From contig JAENWV010000006.1 of NCBI GenBank assembly GCA_016650015.1, forward strand, positions 1 through 34,658: a DNA stretch of 34,658 bases, given 5' to 3'. A program made the translations under genes and the position numbers. Below the pieces are notes generated by a model. That model did no database searches, had not been told where the DNA came from, and saw only the letters and a program-made list of their open reading frames with translations. The stretch comes from Thermoleophilia bacterium. GTDB taxonomy: Bacteria; Actinomycetota; Thermoleophilia; BMS3ABIN01. This document shows, in pieces, positions 1-9,056 of the stretch (the first letter of the stretch is position 1; every line of letters starts with the position of its first letter).

Positions 1-1152
1 GTGATTGAAGTCAATTATCCGCGACAGGAAAGCGGGCTGGAATCAGAATGGCAGCGGGTCATGGAAGCCGTCGAAACCGACCGCGACCGCCTGCTTACCG
101 CCGTGAACGGAGTGTTCGGCGAAACAACCGTCCTGGCGGCGCCCACCGGCACCAGCGCCGAAACCATGGTGCAAGCGGCCGGCGTCGCGGCTGGACGGGC
201 TCTGGCAACCCGGCTGAACCCGGAAATCGCCGGGGAGGAGCAGGCCCTTCTGGTGCATTTCCCCGACCTGACGGATGATGGACGTGATTATTACGCGATC
301 GCGGCGGCGGACCCGCAAACCTTCTCCGCCACCATATTCCCCGAGATGGACTCCCTGATTAAAAAACTGGGCCGGACTGCCCGTTATTTTGAAGAGCAGC
401 GACAGACCATCGTCAGCGAACGGGCTGATGTGGACCGCGAGGTCAGCGCCCTGCTGCACCGGCAGGTCGTAACAGACACAACCGGCGCCATCGGGGCGGC
501 GTTGCTCGAGGATCAGATCGCCAGCCTGTCTCGCATGTTCGGTATGCTGGCGACAGATTCGCTGCTCGTGCGCCAGTCTTCCGATGGCATGTCGCAGTAC
601 ATCAAACAGCTTAATCGAGAGTTGAAGGTGATCACGGCGCCTGGATCATCAGATGAGATCGGCGCCCATTACGTCAACCGCTTCAGCCTCGATCTGGCCG
701 AGACCCACGCCGAAAGTCACAATCTGGATTTTTCACGCCAGAACGCCCAGGCGGCCATCGAAGTAGTCCGTACACAGGTGGAGATCATGCGGGCCGGAGA
801 GGAGGCCGCCATACAGCAGCAGAGTCAGGAGATCCTCTCCCGCAGCCTGGTGCTGCAAAAGGAGCGACTGGCGCTGCAGGTTGCCGCGGGCTTTGTCGAG
901 TTTGTTCTGGTGTTTTACTATGTGCTGAAGTCCTGGGAGGGCGTAGTCGGGCAGGAAATCGTGGAACACATCCCACCTTTGTGGCGGCTGGCCGTAATTG
1001 GCGGCTTCTCGGCGGCGGCGGCCCTGGGGACCCATTTCCTGGCCCAGGCGCTGCAACATCAATCCTGGAAGAACCGGGGTTTATGGTTTTCGGTGTCACT
1101 GCTGGTTTTATCGCTGGCGACTATGGTAATGCTGACAGTAGCCAATGAATAA
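1..1152 (+). CDS. Hypothetical protein with C-terminal transmembrane helices; may extend upstream of the window
   Basis: 383-aa ORF starting at base 1 (GTG); hydrophobic segments near the C-terminus (FVLVFYYVL, LAVIGGFSAAAALG, LLVLSLATMVML); no family recognised. Confidence 0.6.
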   Translation: MIEVNYPRQESGLESEWQRVMEAVETDRDRLLTAVNGVFGETTVLAAPTGTSAETMVQAAGVAAGRALATRLNPEIAGEEQALLVHFPDLTDDGRDYYAIAAADPQTFSATIFPEMDSLIKKLGRTARYFEEQRQTIVSERADVDREVSALLHRQVVTDTTGAIGAALLEDQIASLSRMFGMLATDSLLVRQSSDGMSQYIKQLNRELKVITAPGSSDEIGAHYVNRFSLDLAETHAESHNLDFSRQNAQAAIEVVRTQVEIMRAGEEAAIQQQSQEILSRSLVLQKERLALQVAAGFVEFVLVFYYVLKSWEGVVGQEIVEHIPPLWRLAVIGGFSAAAALGTHFLAQALQHQSWKNRGLWFSVSLLVLSLATMVMLTVANE

Positions 1153-1169
1153 GAAATGGAGGCGCGGAC

Positions 1170-1367
1170 TTGGATGTAATCAAGCTGATGGAAAAGGCGA
1201 TTGAAAACGAGCGTCAGGCTCGGGACATGTACCACGAAGGAGCGGCGGCGGCTGAGGATCCGGAAACGCGTTCGATTTTCGAACAACTCGCCCGGTGGGA
1301 AGAGGATCACGAGCGTATTTTGCGGGAGCGCCTGGCAACGCTCAGGTTGATCAAGGGCCAGCAGTAA
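1170..1367 (+). CDS. Short (65 aa) two-helix ferritin/rubrerythrin-like protein ('half-ferritin')
   Basis: TTG start 18 nt after the upstream stop; MEKAIENERQARDMYHEGAAAAEDPETRSIFEQLARWEEDHERIL resembles half a rubrerythrin four-helix bundle, with E14 and an E44xxH47 motif. Confidence 0.6.
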   Translation: MDVIKLMEKAIENERQARDMYHEGAAAAEDPETRSIFEQLARWEEDHERILRERLATLRLIKGQQ

Positions 1368-1980
1368 TCAGGGTTGAGGCTGGCGGGGCTGCCTCGATCC
1401 GCGACACAACCAGGCTGCCGGCCTTCCAGACATAAATTGTGCGCTTCGATGCCGAGGGGCAGCAGTCCGGATCGCCGGTATTATAGACCGCTTCTGACTC
1501 CACGAGCATCGGTCGCTGCACAGAAACCTCACCCTGCGCCACCCGGGAGCGCTCAAAAAGAACCGTTGCCGAACTGCCGTTTTGCATTCCGTATAGCCGC
1601 CAGTCGAGCGGCCGGTTTTCGCCTTCACCCCGGATCATCACCAGCGCCTCCTCGGTGCCATCGCTGTTGATATCCAGGTAAAGGACATTCTCCAGAACCT
1701 GTGAACCCGCGAGTTCATCGGTAACCAGCCCCTTGAAATCGACCTGCCTGATTGACGACCCGCCCGACGCGGCGCTACCGTTAGCCGCCGGCAGGCTGCC
1801 GCCTCCGGTCACAGCCTGGCCTGACTGGCCGTGCGCGCCCGCCGGAGGATAGGCGGAGTCGCCAACCGATGGCCCGTTACTGTCCGAGATCAGCCAGAGA
1901 AAAACCACAACCGCTGCGGCGAAAACGATAACGACAACCGTCGCCAGTTTCTGGTGGTTTTGCAGAAAATCAGTCAACAC
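1351..1980 (-). CDS. Hypothetical membrane-anchored protein
   Basis: 209-aa ORF with N-terminal TM segment (LATVVVIVFAAAVVVFLWLI) and a repeat-poor extracytoplasmic region. Confidence 0.6.
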   Translation of the reverse strand: MLTDFLQNHQKLATVVVIVFAAAVVVFLWLISDSNGPSVGDSAYPPAGAHGQSGQAVTGGGSLPAANGSAASGGSSIRQVDFKGLVTDELAGSQVLENVLYLDINSDGTEEALVMIRGEGENRPLDWRLYGMQNGSSATVLFERSRVAQGEVSVQRPMLVESEAVYNTGDPDCCPSASKRTIYVWKAGSLVVSRIEAAPPASTLITAGP

Positions 1981-2205
1981 TCATCCCTTCCGGCTTAGGC
2001 CACGTATTACCAGGATGACAACTGGCGCCGCCCAGACTATCAACCAGAACAGGGCGGTAACCGCGACAGCCGCAACGCTGTATTGAGGCTCGTCGGTGAT
2101 CCTCGGCCCATATACCTGGAAAAGGAATATCCCCAGCCCCGAGGCACAGGCCACGCTCCAGACGAGGATGATATATTGATAAATTTTTGGCATGGCAATT
2201 TGCAT
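1981..2205 (-). CDS. Small hypothetical membrane protein (two predicted TM segments)
   Basis: 74-aa hydrophobic ORF directly upstream of the 1351..1980 ORF on the same strand. Confidence 0.5.
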   Translation of the reverse strand: MQIAMPKIYQYIILVWSVACASGLGIFLFQVYGPRITDEPQYSVAAVAVTALFWLIVWAAPVVILVIRGLSRKG

Positions 2206-2211
2206 GTTTAA

Positions 2212-2236
2212 AGGGGCGGCCCTGCGGGCCGCCCCT
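2212..2236 (-). terminator. Strong GC-rich hairpin downstream of the PAPS-reductase-family gene
   Basis: AGGGGCGGCCC-TGC-GGGCCGCCCCT, 11-bp perfect stem; only a weak T-run (TTTAAA) follows on the minus strand. Confidence 0.5.
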
Positions 2237-2289
2237 GAATGATACCGGAAAAATGACGCCCCGGGAATCTGCCGGGCTAAACCGCCGCC

Positions 2290-2982
2290 CTAGAAATAAC
2301 CCAGGTCGCGCAGCTGCCCCATGATCTCCTCTTTTTCCTGTGAGCGGCCTTCACGCTCAGGGCCGTCACCGCGGAGGCGGGTGCTCTTCTGGGTACACGG
2401 TTTGCAGCCAAGGCTGCGATAGCCCTGGTCATAGAGTTCGCAATAGGGCAAGTTGTACTTTTCGATGTAGTCCCAGATGTCCAGTTCGCTGAAATGGAGG
2501 ATGGGCTGTACGCGTGTGTGTTCAGGCCGTTCGGAGAAATACTCCTCATTGATCCGGGCCGGCTGTTCGTCCCAACGCACTGCCGTGGCCAGCGCCGTCC
2601 ATCCGTGCTCCTCAACCGCCATGTTGATGGCCTCCGCCTTCATCACCCGGCAACACTGCTCGTGGTCCTCGGCAAGCTTGATGGTCTTGAGACCCTCGGT
2701 GTTAGTGGTAATGATCAGGTCAAGGTCCCAGTCGCGGGCGATGCGATCGCGAAAATCCAGTGCTTCCTTGAATTTTACTGTGGTGTCAAGATTGAGAACC
2801 GGCACCGGCACCTTGCCATCGCCAGCCCTCTTGAACAGGTGCAGCATCACCAGTGAGTCCTTGCCGCCGGTAAAAGTCGTCGCCAGCTTGCCGTCGAAAC
2901 GCTGCAGGGCTTCACCGATGATCTCCAGGCTTTTTTCTTCCTTCTGCTCGAGCGTCCAGTTCTTTGTGTCTTCGCTGCCCAT
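2290..2982 (-). CDS. PAPS reductase / CysD-like PP-loop family protein
   Basis: TFTGGKDSLVMLHL PP-loop; LNLDTTVKFKEALDFRDRIA; CCRVMKAEA; C-terminal GCKPCTQ. Confidence 0.85.
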   Translation of the reverse strand: MGSEDTKNWTLEQKEEKSLEIIGEALQRFDGKLATTFTGGKDSLVMLHLFKRAGDGKVPVPVLNLDTTVKFKEALDFRDRIARDWDLDLIITTNTEGLKTIKLAEDHEQCCRVMKAEAINMAVEEHGWTALATAVRWDEQPARINEEYFSERPEHTRVQPILHFSELDIWDYIEKYNLPYCELYDQGYRSLGCKPCTQKSTRLRGDGPEREGRSQEKEEIMGQLRDLGYF

Positions 2983-3179
2983 TATTCCCTAGTGATTGTG
3001 GACCAGAGTCGGATCAGGCTGCTTGTCAGCCATGCAAATCGGCCCGGTTTGCATATAAAAGTATTTTACCTTAATTACACCGGTTTTTCCCGGCCCGCTT
3101 TATGCGCAACCGCTACTGCATATTCCGGTCATTATCGGCCTGACGCTTTTTACCTTGACCTGAATTTACCCCTGGATAT

Positions 3180-4371
3180 TCAGGACCTGACAATAAAGCT
3201 GAGCAAGCGGTTGAGCATGGCGGCTAGCTCGAAGCGGCGGGGCAGGGCGTAGTCTCCCGGATGCCGGCCTCCAGCCGCGTCGTCGCCTGTCAGATCCGTG
3301 CATTCAAAGTCTTCGCCACCCTGCCTGTGCGGCGAAATAACATCCAGTCCGCCAGCTCTGACATCCGCAAGCAACCTGTCGAGCACCCGTGTCAGCGTTG
3401 ACTCGCCATCAAAGTAACCCTGTCGCAGGCCGTACCAGACCATGTCGCCAATGGCGCGGGTCTGGCTCCGGTCTATCAGTTGCTCGACGCAGGTCAGGTC
3501 TGCCATCTCCCTGCCGCACAGGATTGTCCTCAGGCCCTTGGCGGCAACCTTGTCCTTACGCCCGCGCCGCGGGTTCAGTCCTCGCGCTAGCGGCACTCTC
3601 GGCCGCAGCGGCCCAAATCGGCCGCCGCCATCACGACGCCCGATACTCTTGCGGGCCGCCGCGATTTCCCGCGCCTGCCCGGTGACTACCCTCGGCTCAT
3701 AATTATCCATGGCTATGACTGTATCAGCGACCTCGAAGTATTCGCCGGATCCGCCCATCACCAGAACCGTTGACACACCATGCTCCCTGTAGAGGTTTCT
3801 CACCTGATCGATGAAGGGGGTGACTGGTTCTTTTTCGCGGGCGATGAGCTGCTGCATCATCTCGTCCCGGATCATGAAATTGGTCGCCGAGGTGTCCTCG
3901 TCGACCAGCAGGAGCCGTGAGCCAGCCTCCAGCGCCTCGGCTATATTTGCGGCCTGCGATGTGCTGCCGCTGGCATTTTCAGTGCAAAATGACACCGTGT
4001 CTGTTCCGAAGGGCAGGTTGTTTATAAAAGGGCTGTGTCCACCTTCTCCACCCGCCGGTCGTCTTCAGCCCTGATTTTGACCGCGTCATCACGGCGGGCC
4101 ACCAGCTCGCGGCCGTCACCGGGAATGTGGCTCTAGACGCCACGCTCCAGAGCTGAAAGCAGTGTGGATTTACCGTGGTAGCCGCCGCCGATCAGGGAGA
4201 CTCCCTCGGGGATGCCCATGCCGCTGACGCGACCGCGATTGGGCAGCTGTAATTCAAGAAGCAACTCCGGCGGTGACTGGAAACTGACCACACTACTTCC
4301 ACTGGCGCAGTCGGTCGCCCGGCAAACATAGCAGGACGCACGGACGGAAAATTCGTCACCCGGTTTCATTC
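3180..4371 (-). pseudogene. Decayed ABC-class ATPase (predicted ATPase of the ABC class, PF09818-like)
   Basis: LPNRGRVSGMGIPEGVSLIGGGYHGKSTLLSALERGV then in-frame TAG (4133-4135) then SHIPGDGRELVARRDDAVKIRAEDDRRVEKVD, then a frame change near 4035-4045 into SPFINNLPFGTDTVSFCTENASGSTSQAANIAEALEAGSRLLLVDEDTSATNFMIRDE. The N-terminal domain is missing. Confidence 0.8.
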
Positions 4372-4508
4372 CTCCCCCTGGTGGGGAGAAAGGAAAAATA
4401 TGACATGCATGCAATAGTGTTATAGAGTTTGTCTTGCTCCTGACGGGAGCGCACTGACATAGCCGCCCGAAGAATCGGACGGCGCTAATAGAGGGAGGTC
4501 GAGGAACC

Positions 4509-5627
4509 TTGGAACACGAAGAGATGTCCCTATTTCCCGGGTTATCGCGAAGAGATTTCCTCAAGAGCTGTGGCGCGCTGGCCGGCCTGATAGGCCTCAG
4601 CGGACCCATGGCGGCGCCGAGGGTCGCTCGGGCCCTCGAGCAGATGGCCAAACGCCCCTCGGTTGTCTGGTCATGTTTTCAGGAATGTCTGGGCTGCTCG
4701 ATAAATCTCCTGCAATCGCGGAAACCCAATCCGGCCAATCTGATCCTGCAGCAGATTTCCCTCGACTACCACGAAGCGGTCATGGCCGCCGCGGGCTCCC
4801 AGGCGGAAAAGAGCTTCCGGGAGACCGTCGACTCCAAAGATTTCTATTACGTGGTGGAAGGCGGCATCGCCACCGGCATACCCGAAGCCTGCACCATCGG
4901 CGGCAAGACCTCGATGGATATCTGCAAGGATACTTACCAGAAGGCCAAGGCGACCATCGCCATCGGCACCTGCGCCACCTACGGCGGCATCCAGGCGGCG
5001 AAACCCAACCCCACCGGCTCCAAGGGTGTAGCCGACTTCCTCAGGGAAGATGGCGGCATCAAGGATCCCGTGGTCATCAACTCGCCGCGCTGCCCCGGCA
5101 ACGCGGACGACACGGTCGCCATCCTGCTTTACGCCATCGTCAACAAGAAGCTGCCTGAGCTGGACAGTCTGGGCCGACCCAAATTCCTCTTCGGCCAGAC
5201 CGTGCACGACAACTGTGAGCGCCGCGGTCACTTCGACGCCGGCGAGTTCGTGGAACAGTTTGGCGACGAGGGCTCCCAGGAGGGCTGGTGTCTGTATAAG
5301 GTCGGCTGCAAGGGACCGGTGGCCTATGCTCCCTGTCCCAAGACCCGCTGGAACGCCAACACCGCGTGGCCGGTTTCGGCCGGCGGGCCGTGCATCGCTT
5401 GCTCGGAGCCGGACTTCTGGGACAAGCATTCGCCGTTTTATGAAAAAGCGCCGGGCATCATGCTGCCGGGCGATATCACACCCACCCAGATCGGCGTCGG
5501 CCTCGGGGCCCTGACGGCAGCGGGCATCGGCGCCCACTTCGTCGGCCAGGCCGCTACCGGCCGGCTATTCAAAGGGGCGCCGGTAGAAGGCCAAAATGAA
5601 CCAGGCTCCGAAGAAGGAGGTAAGTAG
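4509..5627 (+). CDS. [NiFe]/[NiFeSe] hydrogenase small subunit, Tat-exported, C-terminal membrane anchor
   Basis: Twin-arginine signal SRRDFLKSCGALAGLIGLSG; FeS ligand motifs ECLGC, GTCATYGG, PRCPGN, VHDNCERRGHF...GWC...VGCKGP, WNANTAWPVSAGGPCIACSEPDFWD. Confidence 0.95.
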   Translation: MEHEEMSLFPGLSRRDFLKSCGALAGLIGLSGPMAAPRVARALEQMAKRPSVVWSCFQECLGCSINLLQSRKPNPANLILQQISLDYHEAVMAAAGSQAEKSFRETVDSKDFYYVVEGGIATGIPEACTIGGKTSMDICKDTYQKAKATIAIGTCATYGGIQAAKPNPTGSKGVADFLREDGGIKDPVVINSPRCPGNADDTVAILLYAIVNKKLPELDSLGRPKFLFGQTVHDNCERRGHFDAGEFVEQFGDEGSQEGWCLYKVGCKGPVAYAPCPKTRWNANTAWPVSAGGPCIACSEPDFWDKHSPFYEKAPGIMLPGDITPTQIGVGLGALTAAGIGAHFVGQAATGRLFKGAPVEGQNEPGSEEGGK

Positions 5628-7262
5628 ATGACCAAAGTAGTCATCGATCCCATCACCCGGATAGAAGGCCACCTGCGCATCACCTGCGTGGTGGAAAACG
5701 GCAAGGTAACGGACGCCTGGAACACGGCGACCATGTTTCGCGGTTTTGAAATCTTCATGAAGGACCGCGACCCCAAGAGCATCTGGCAATTCGCCCAGCG
5801 GATCTGCGGCGTCTGCCCGACACCGCACGCCTATAATTCGGTGCGGGCGGTGGAAAACGCCGCGGGGATGAAAACGGTGCCTGACAGCGTGCGCCTCATC
5901 CGCAACATGATGGAGACGACACAGCTGGCCTACGATCACATCCTCTGGTTTTATCACCTGAACGGCTTCGACTACGTCAACGTGCCCAACGCGCTCAACG
6001 CCAAGCCGGGCACACCGGGGCTCAAGGCGGTACAGGACCAGGTCAAGGCGGTCGTCGATTCCGGACAGCTCGGCCCCTTCGCCAACATGTACTGGGACCA
6101 CCCCGGCTACAAGCTGCCGGCGGACATGGACTTGGAGATCACGGCCCACTACCTGCAGGCGCTGGACATCCAGCAGAAAGCCTGCGACGCCAGCGCCGTC
6201 CTGGGCGGCCGCTATCCCATGATCAACAACTACGTGCCGGGCGGCGTCACCCAGATGCCCAGCATCGAGGATATCGAGTTCTATATCTCGCAGATGGGGA
6301 TCGTCAAGGACTTCATCGACACCGTCATGGTGCCGGACCTGCTGGCCATCGCGCCCTACTATCTCGACCTGGCCACTTACGGCAAGGGAGTCGGCAATTT
6401 CCTCACCTGGGGCGTGCTGGACGAGAAAAGTCAGGATCCCTATGACCGGCTCTTCCCAAGAGGCGGCATCTTCGACGGCAAGCTGGCGCTGGAGAAGGTC
6501 GACCTCGCCGAGGCCCGCAAATATACCAAGACCTCCTGGTTCCCGGATGACTTGGGCGGCGGCAAGCATCCGCTCGAGGTGGGCCAGATACCGCAGCAGT
6601 TCACCAAGATGCCGGCCATGGACGGCACGGCCGGACCCGCTGCCAACGACAAGTACGACTGGACCCAGGCGCTGCGCTACGGCAAGGAGGTCCGCCCCAT
6701 GGAGGTCGGACCGCTGGCCCAGGTGCTGGTCGCTTACCTGGCCGGCCGGCCCGAAGCCAAGAAGCTAGTGGACGACACCCTGGCCGCGATCGGGCATGCC
6801 GGCGATCCCACGGTGCTGCTTTCCAACCTGGGCCGCGTGGCCGCCCGCGTCCTCAAAGCCAAGATCAATTCCGACAACGCCCTGCGCTGGGCCAATGAAC
6901 TGCTGGCCAACATCGGTAGCGGCGAAACCAAGATCTACGAGGAGCTGGACTTTAGCAAGGACGGCACCGGCGAGAGCGGCTGGGACGCTCCCCGCGGGGC
7001 GCTGGCCCATTACGCCAAGATCAAGGGCGGCAAGATCGACACCTACGCGGCGAATCCGCCGTCCAACTGGAACCTCTCACCCAGAGACGACAACGGCGTG
7101 CGCGGTCCGGTCGAGGAGGCCCTGGTGGGGATACCGGTGGTCGATACCGAGAAACCACTGGAGATCTTGCGAACCGTGCACACATTCGATCCATGAATGG
7201 CTTGCGCGGTTCACGTGATTGAACCGAAATCCAACAAAGTCCTCAAGTTCCAGGTGCGGTAG
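5628..7262 (+). CDS. [NiFeSe] hydrogenase large subunit, predicted selenoprotein (UGA at 7194-7196 read as Sec523), 544 aa
   Basis: L1 motif RICGVCPTPHAY; reading through TGA gives ...RTVHTFDP-U-MACAVH-VIEPKSNKVLKFQVR then TAG (7260-7262), i.e. the canonical DP(C/U)xxCxxH motif plus a cleavable tail. Confidence 0.93.
7194..7226 (+). promoter_or_regulatory. Candidate bacterial SECIS element for the hydrogenase large subunit
   Basis: UGA followed after 10 nt by CGGTTCA-CGTGAT-TGAACCG (7-bp perfect stem 7207-7213/7220-7226, loop 7214-7219); 17 nt between UGA and loop; G at loop position 2. Confidence 0.8.
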
Positions 7263-7272
7263 GCGATCTGTT

Positions 7273-7923
7273 ATGGGTCATTTACCGCCAACCAGAGAAG
7301 AGCATCCGCTACCGGCAGTCATCATGCACGCCGTTCATATGGTTTCGCTGGTCCTGCTGGTATTCACCGGGTTTTATATTCACAGCCCGTTCTTCAGCGG
7401 TTTCATGGGATACGCGCGGTCCATCCACCAGGTGGCCATGTGGACCTTCGTCTTCACTACGGTCATCCGGTTGTACTGGGCCTTCTTCGGCGCCGGATCG
7501 GCGCCTTCCGGCAGGCGGACCAAGCGGCGCGATTTTCACTGGTTCAGCCCGATAAGGCACAAGGGTGAAGGTAATTTCAGGGATACGCTCAAGTATTACC
7601 TTTTCCTGCGCAAGACCCATCCCGTGGTCGACAAGTTCAACCCGCTGCAGAAGGGTACCTATCTCTTCTGGGCTTTTGTACTGATACCGTTGACGCTGCT
7701 CACGGGGCTTTGCCTCTGGACGCCGACCCAGTCGTTCTTTGAATCATTCACCTACTGGGCCGGTGGCCTGGCGGCCATGCGCAGTTATCACTACCTGCTG
7801 ATGTGGGTCTTCATCGTCACCGCCGGCATTCACCTCTATCTGGTCGTGGCTGAGGTCGCCAGGAAGCTACCTCTGATGTTCGCCTGGAAAGAGGGCAAGA
7901 ATGCGCCGCCAAAACGAACGTAG
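7273..7923 (+). CDS. Hydrogenase-associated membrane cytochrome b subunit
   Basis: Multi-TM protein with spaced His residues (HAVHMVSLVLLVFTGFYIH, YARSIHQVAMW, YHYLLMWVFIVTAGIHLY). Start moved to ATG 7273 because the ORF-track start at 7219 lies inside the true 3' end of the large subunit. Confidence 0.88.
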   Translation: MGHLPPTREEHPLPAVIMHAVHMVSLVLLVFTGFYIHSPFFSGFMGYARSIHQVAMWTFVFTTVIRLYWAFFGAGSAPSGRRTKRRDFHWFSPIRHKGEGNFRDTLKYYLFLRKTHPVVDKFNPLQKGTYLFWAFVLIPLTLLTGLCLWTPTQSFFESFTYWAGGLAAMRSYHYLLMWVFIVTAGIHLYLVVAEVARKLPLMFAWKEGKNAPPKRT

Positions 7924-7931
7924 TCAGATAA

Positions 7932-8447
7932 TTGGCGGACTTGACTGAAGCTGACGGGGGCGCGGGCGCCGCAGGCGCCCGCGCCCCCTCCATAACCATC
8001 CTCGGCGTCGGCAACACGCTGATGGGCGACGATGGCTTAGGCATCTTCGTTGTCGATGGCCTGGACGCCGAAGCTCTCGGCCCCGGGGTCAGCGTTATCG
8101 CCGGCGACACCGCCGGCATGGCCCTTCTAAAACACTTCCTCGAGTCCGACGTGGTCATCGTCGTCGACGCCATGGCCGCCGAAGCCGAGCCCGGCGCCAT
8201 CTTTCGCTTCGACCCTGACGAGGCCGGTATAATGAACCTGCGCTCCAACAACATCCACGGCATGGGCGTTCCTCACCTGGTGACCAACGCCCGGCTCATG
8301 GGGGCCGACCCCCAGGTCACTGTCTTTGCCGTGCAGGTCGGCAGCGTCCAGCCCCGCAACCTTGAGCTCACCCCGCCAGTGGAGTCTGCAGTTGAGCGGG
8401 TCAGAGAGTTGATAGCGGCCGAAGTTGCTCAGCTGCTCGGGAATTGA
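7932..8447 (+). CDS. Hydrogenase maturation protease (HyaD/HybD/HycI family)
   Basis: ITILGVGNTLMGDDGLGIFVVDGL and VVIVVDAMAAEAEPGAIFRF motifs; position in the hydrogenase operon. Confidence 0.9.
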   Translation: MADLTEADGGAGAAGARAPSITILGVGNTLMGDDGLGIFVVDGLDAEALGPGVSVIAGDTAGMALLKHFLESDVVIVVDAMAAEAEPGAIFRFDPDEAGIMNLRSNNIHGMGVPHLVTNARLMGADPQVTVFAVQVGSVQPRNLELTPPVESAVERVRELIAAEVAQLLGN

Positions 8448-8561
8448 AACGGCTCGCCGTCCGGAAATATTTTGCCTTTTCTCTTTTGCCCCTGTATGCA
8501 CTGGCTCACTTCAATGAGTTTCTGTTTGTAATTCTCCCTCTTCCGGGTACAGAATGATGCC

Positions 8562-9056
8562 ATGTTTTTGATCCTGCTCGCCGTTTTTATCATCGTGCCG
8601 CTGGCGGAGCTCATGGTCATTTTTGAGATAGGCTCCCGCCTCGGCTATTTCGAAACAATCCTGACGCTGGTCCTCATCAGCTTCGCCGGCGCGGCGCTGG
8701 CCAAACGGCAGGGTTACGCCGTGGTGGCGCGCATCCAGCAGGACTTCAGTCTGGGAAGAATGCCGGGTGACTCGTTAATCGATGGAGCCCTGATCCTGAC
8801 CGGGGCACTCCTGCTGCTCACTCCCGGCTACATCACCGACACCGCCGGCCTGTTGCTCCTGCTGCCCCCGGTGCGAAAACTGGTTCGCTCGTATGCAAAA
8901 CGCCGCCTGCAGCGAGCGATAGAGCGGCGCACCGTACATGTTTATGGTCCCGGCGGGACCGGCGATCGGGGCAACGGGGCCAGCGGACGCCCCGGCCCCG
9001 GCTACCACGAAACACCGCCGGAGCCCGAGCAGCGCCGCAAGGAGCTGGAAGACTAG
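8562..9056 (+). CDS. fxsA: FxsA family membrane protein
   Basis: PLAELMVIFEIGSRLGYFETILTLVLISFAGAALAKRQG, and LILTGALLLLTPGYITDTAGLLLLLPPVR. Confidence 0.85.
   Translation: MFLILLAVFIIVPLAELMVIFEIGSRLGYFETILTLVLISFAGAALAKRQGYAVVARIQQDFSLGRMPGDSLIDGALILTGALLLLTPGYITDTAGLLLLLPPVRKLVRSYAKRRLQRAIERRTVHVYGPGGTGDRGNGASGRPGPGYHETPPEPEQRRKELED

Noticed and set aside
4671-6569. Long minus-strand ORFs (288 aa and 334 aa) opposite the hydrogenase genes
   Set aside because: They run antisense to strongly conserved hydrogenase motifs and have low-complexity composition typical of antisense frames in high-GC DNA
7197-7272. ORF-track start of the cytochrome b gene at 7219
   Set aside because: This segment encodes the Sec-dependent C-terminus of the large subunit; ATG 7273 gives a normal cytochrome b N-terminus
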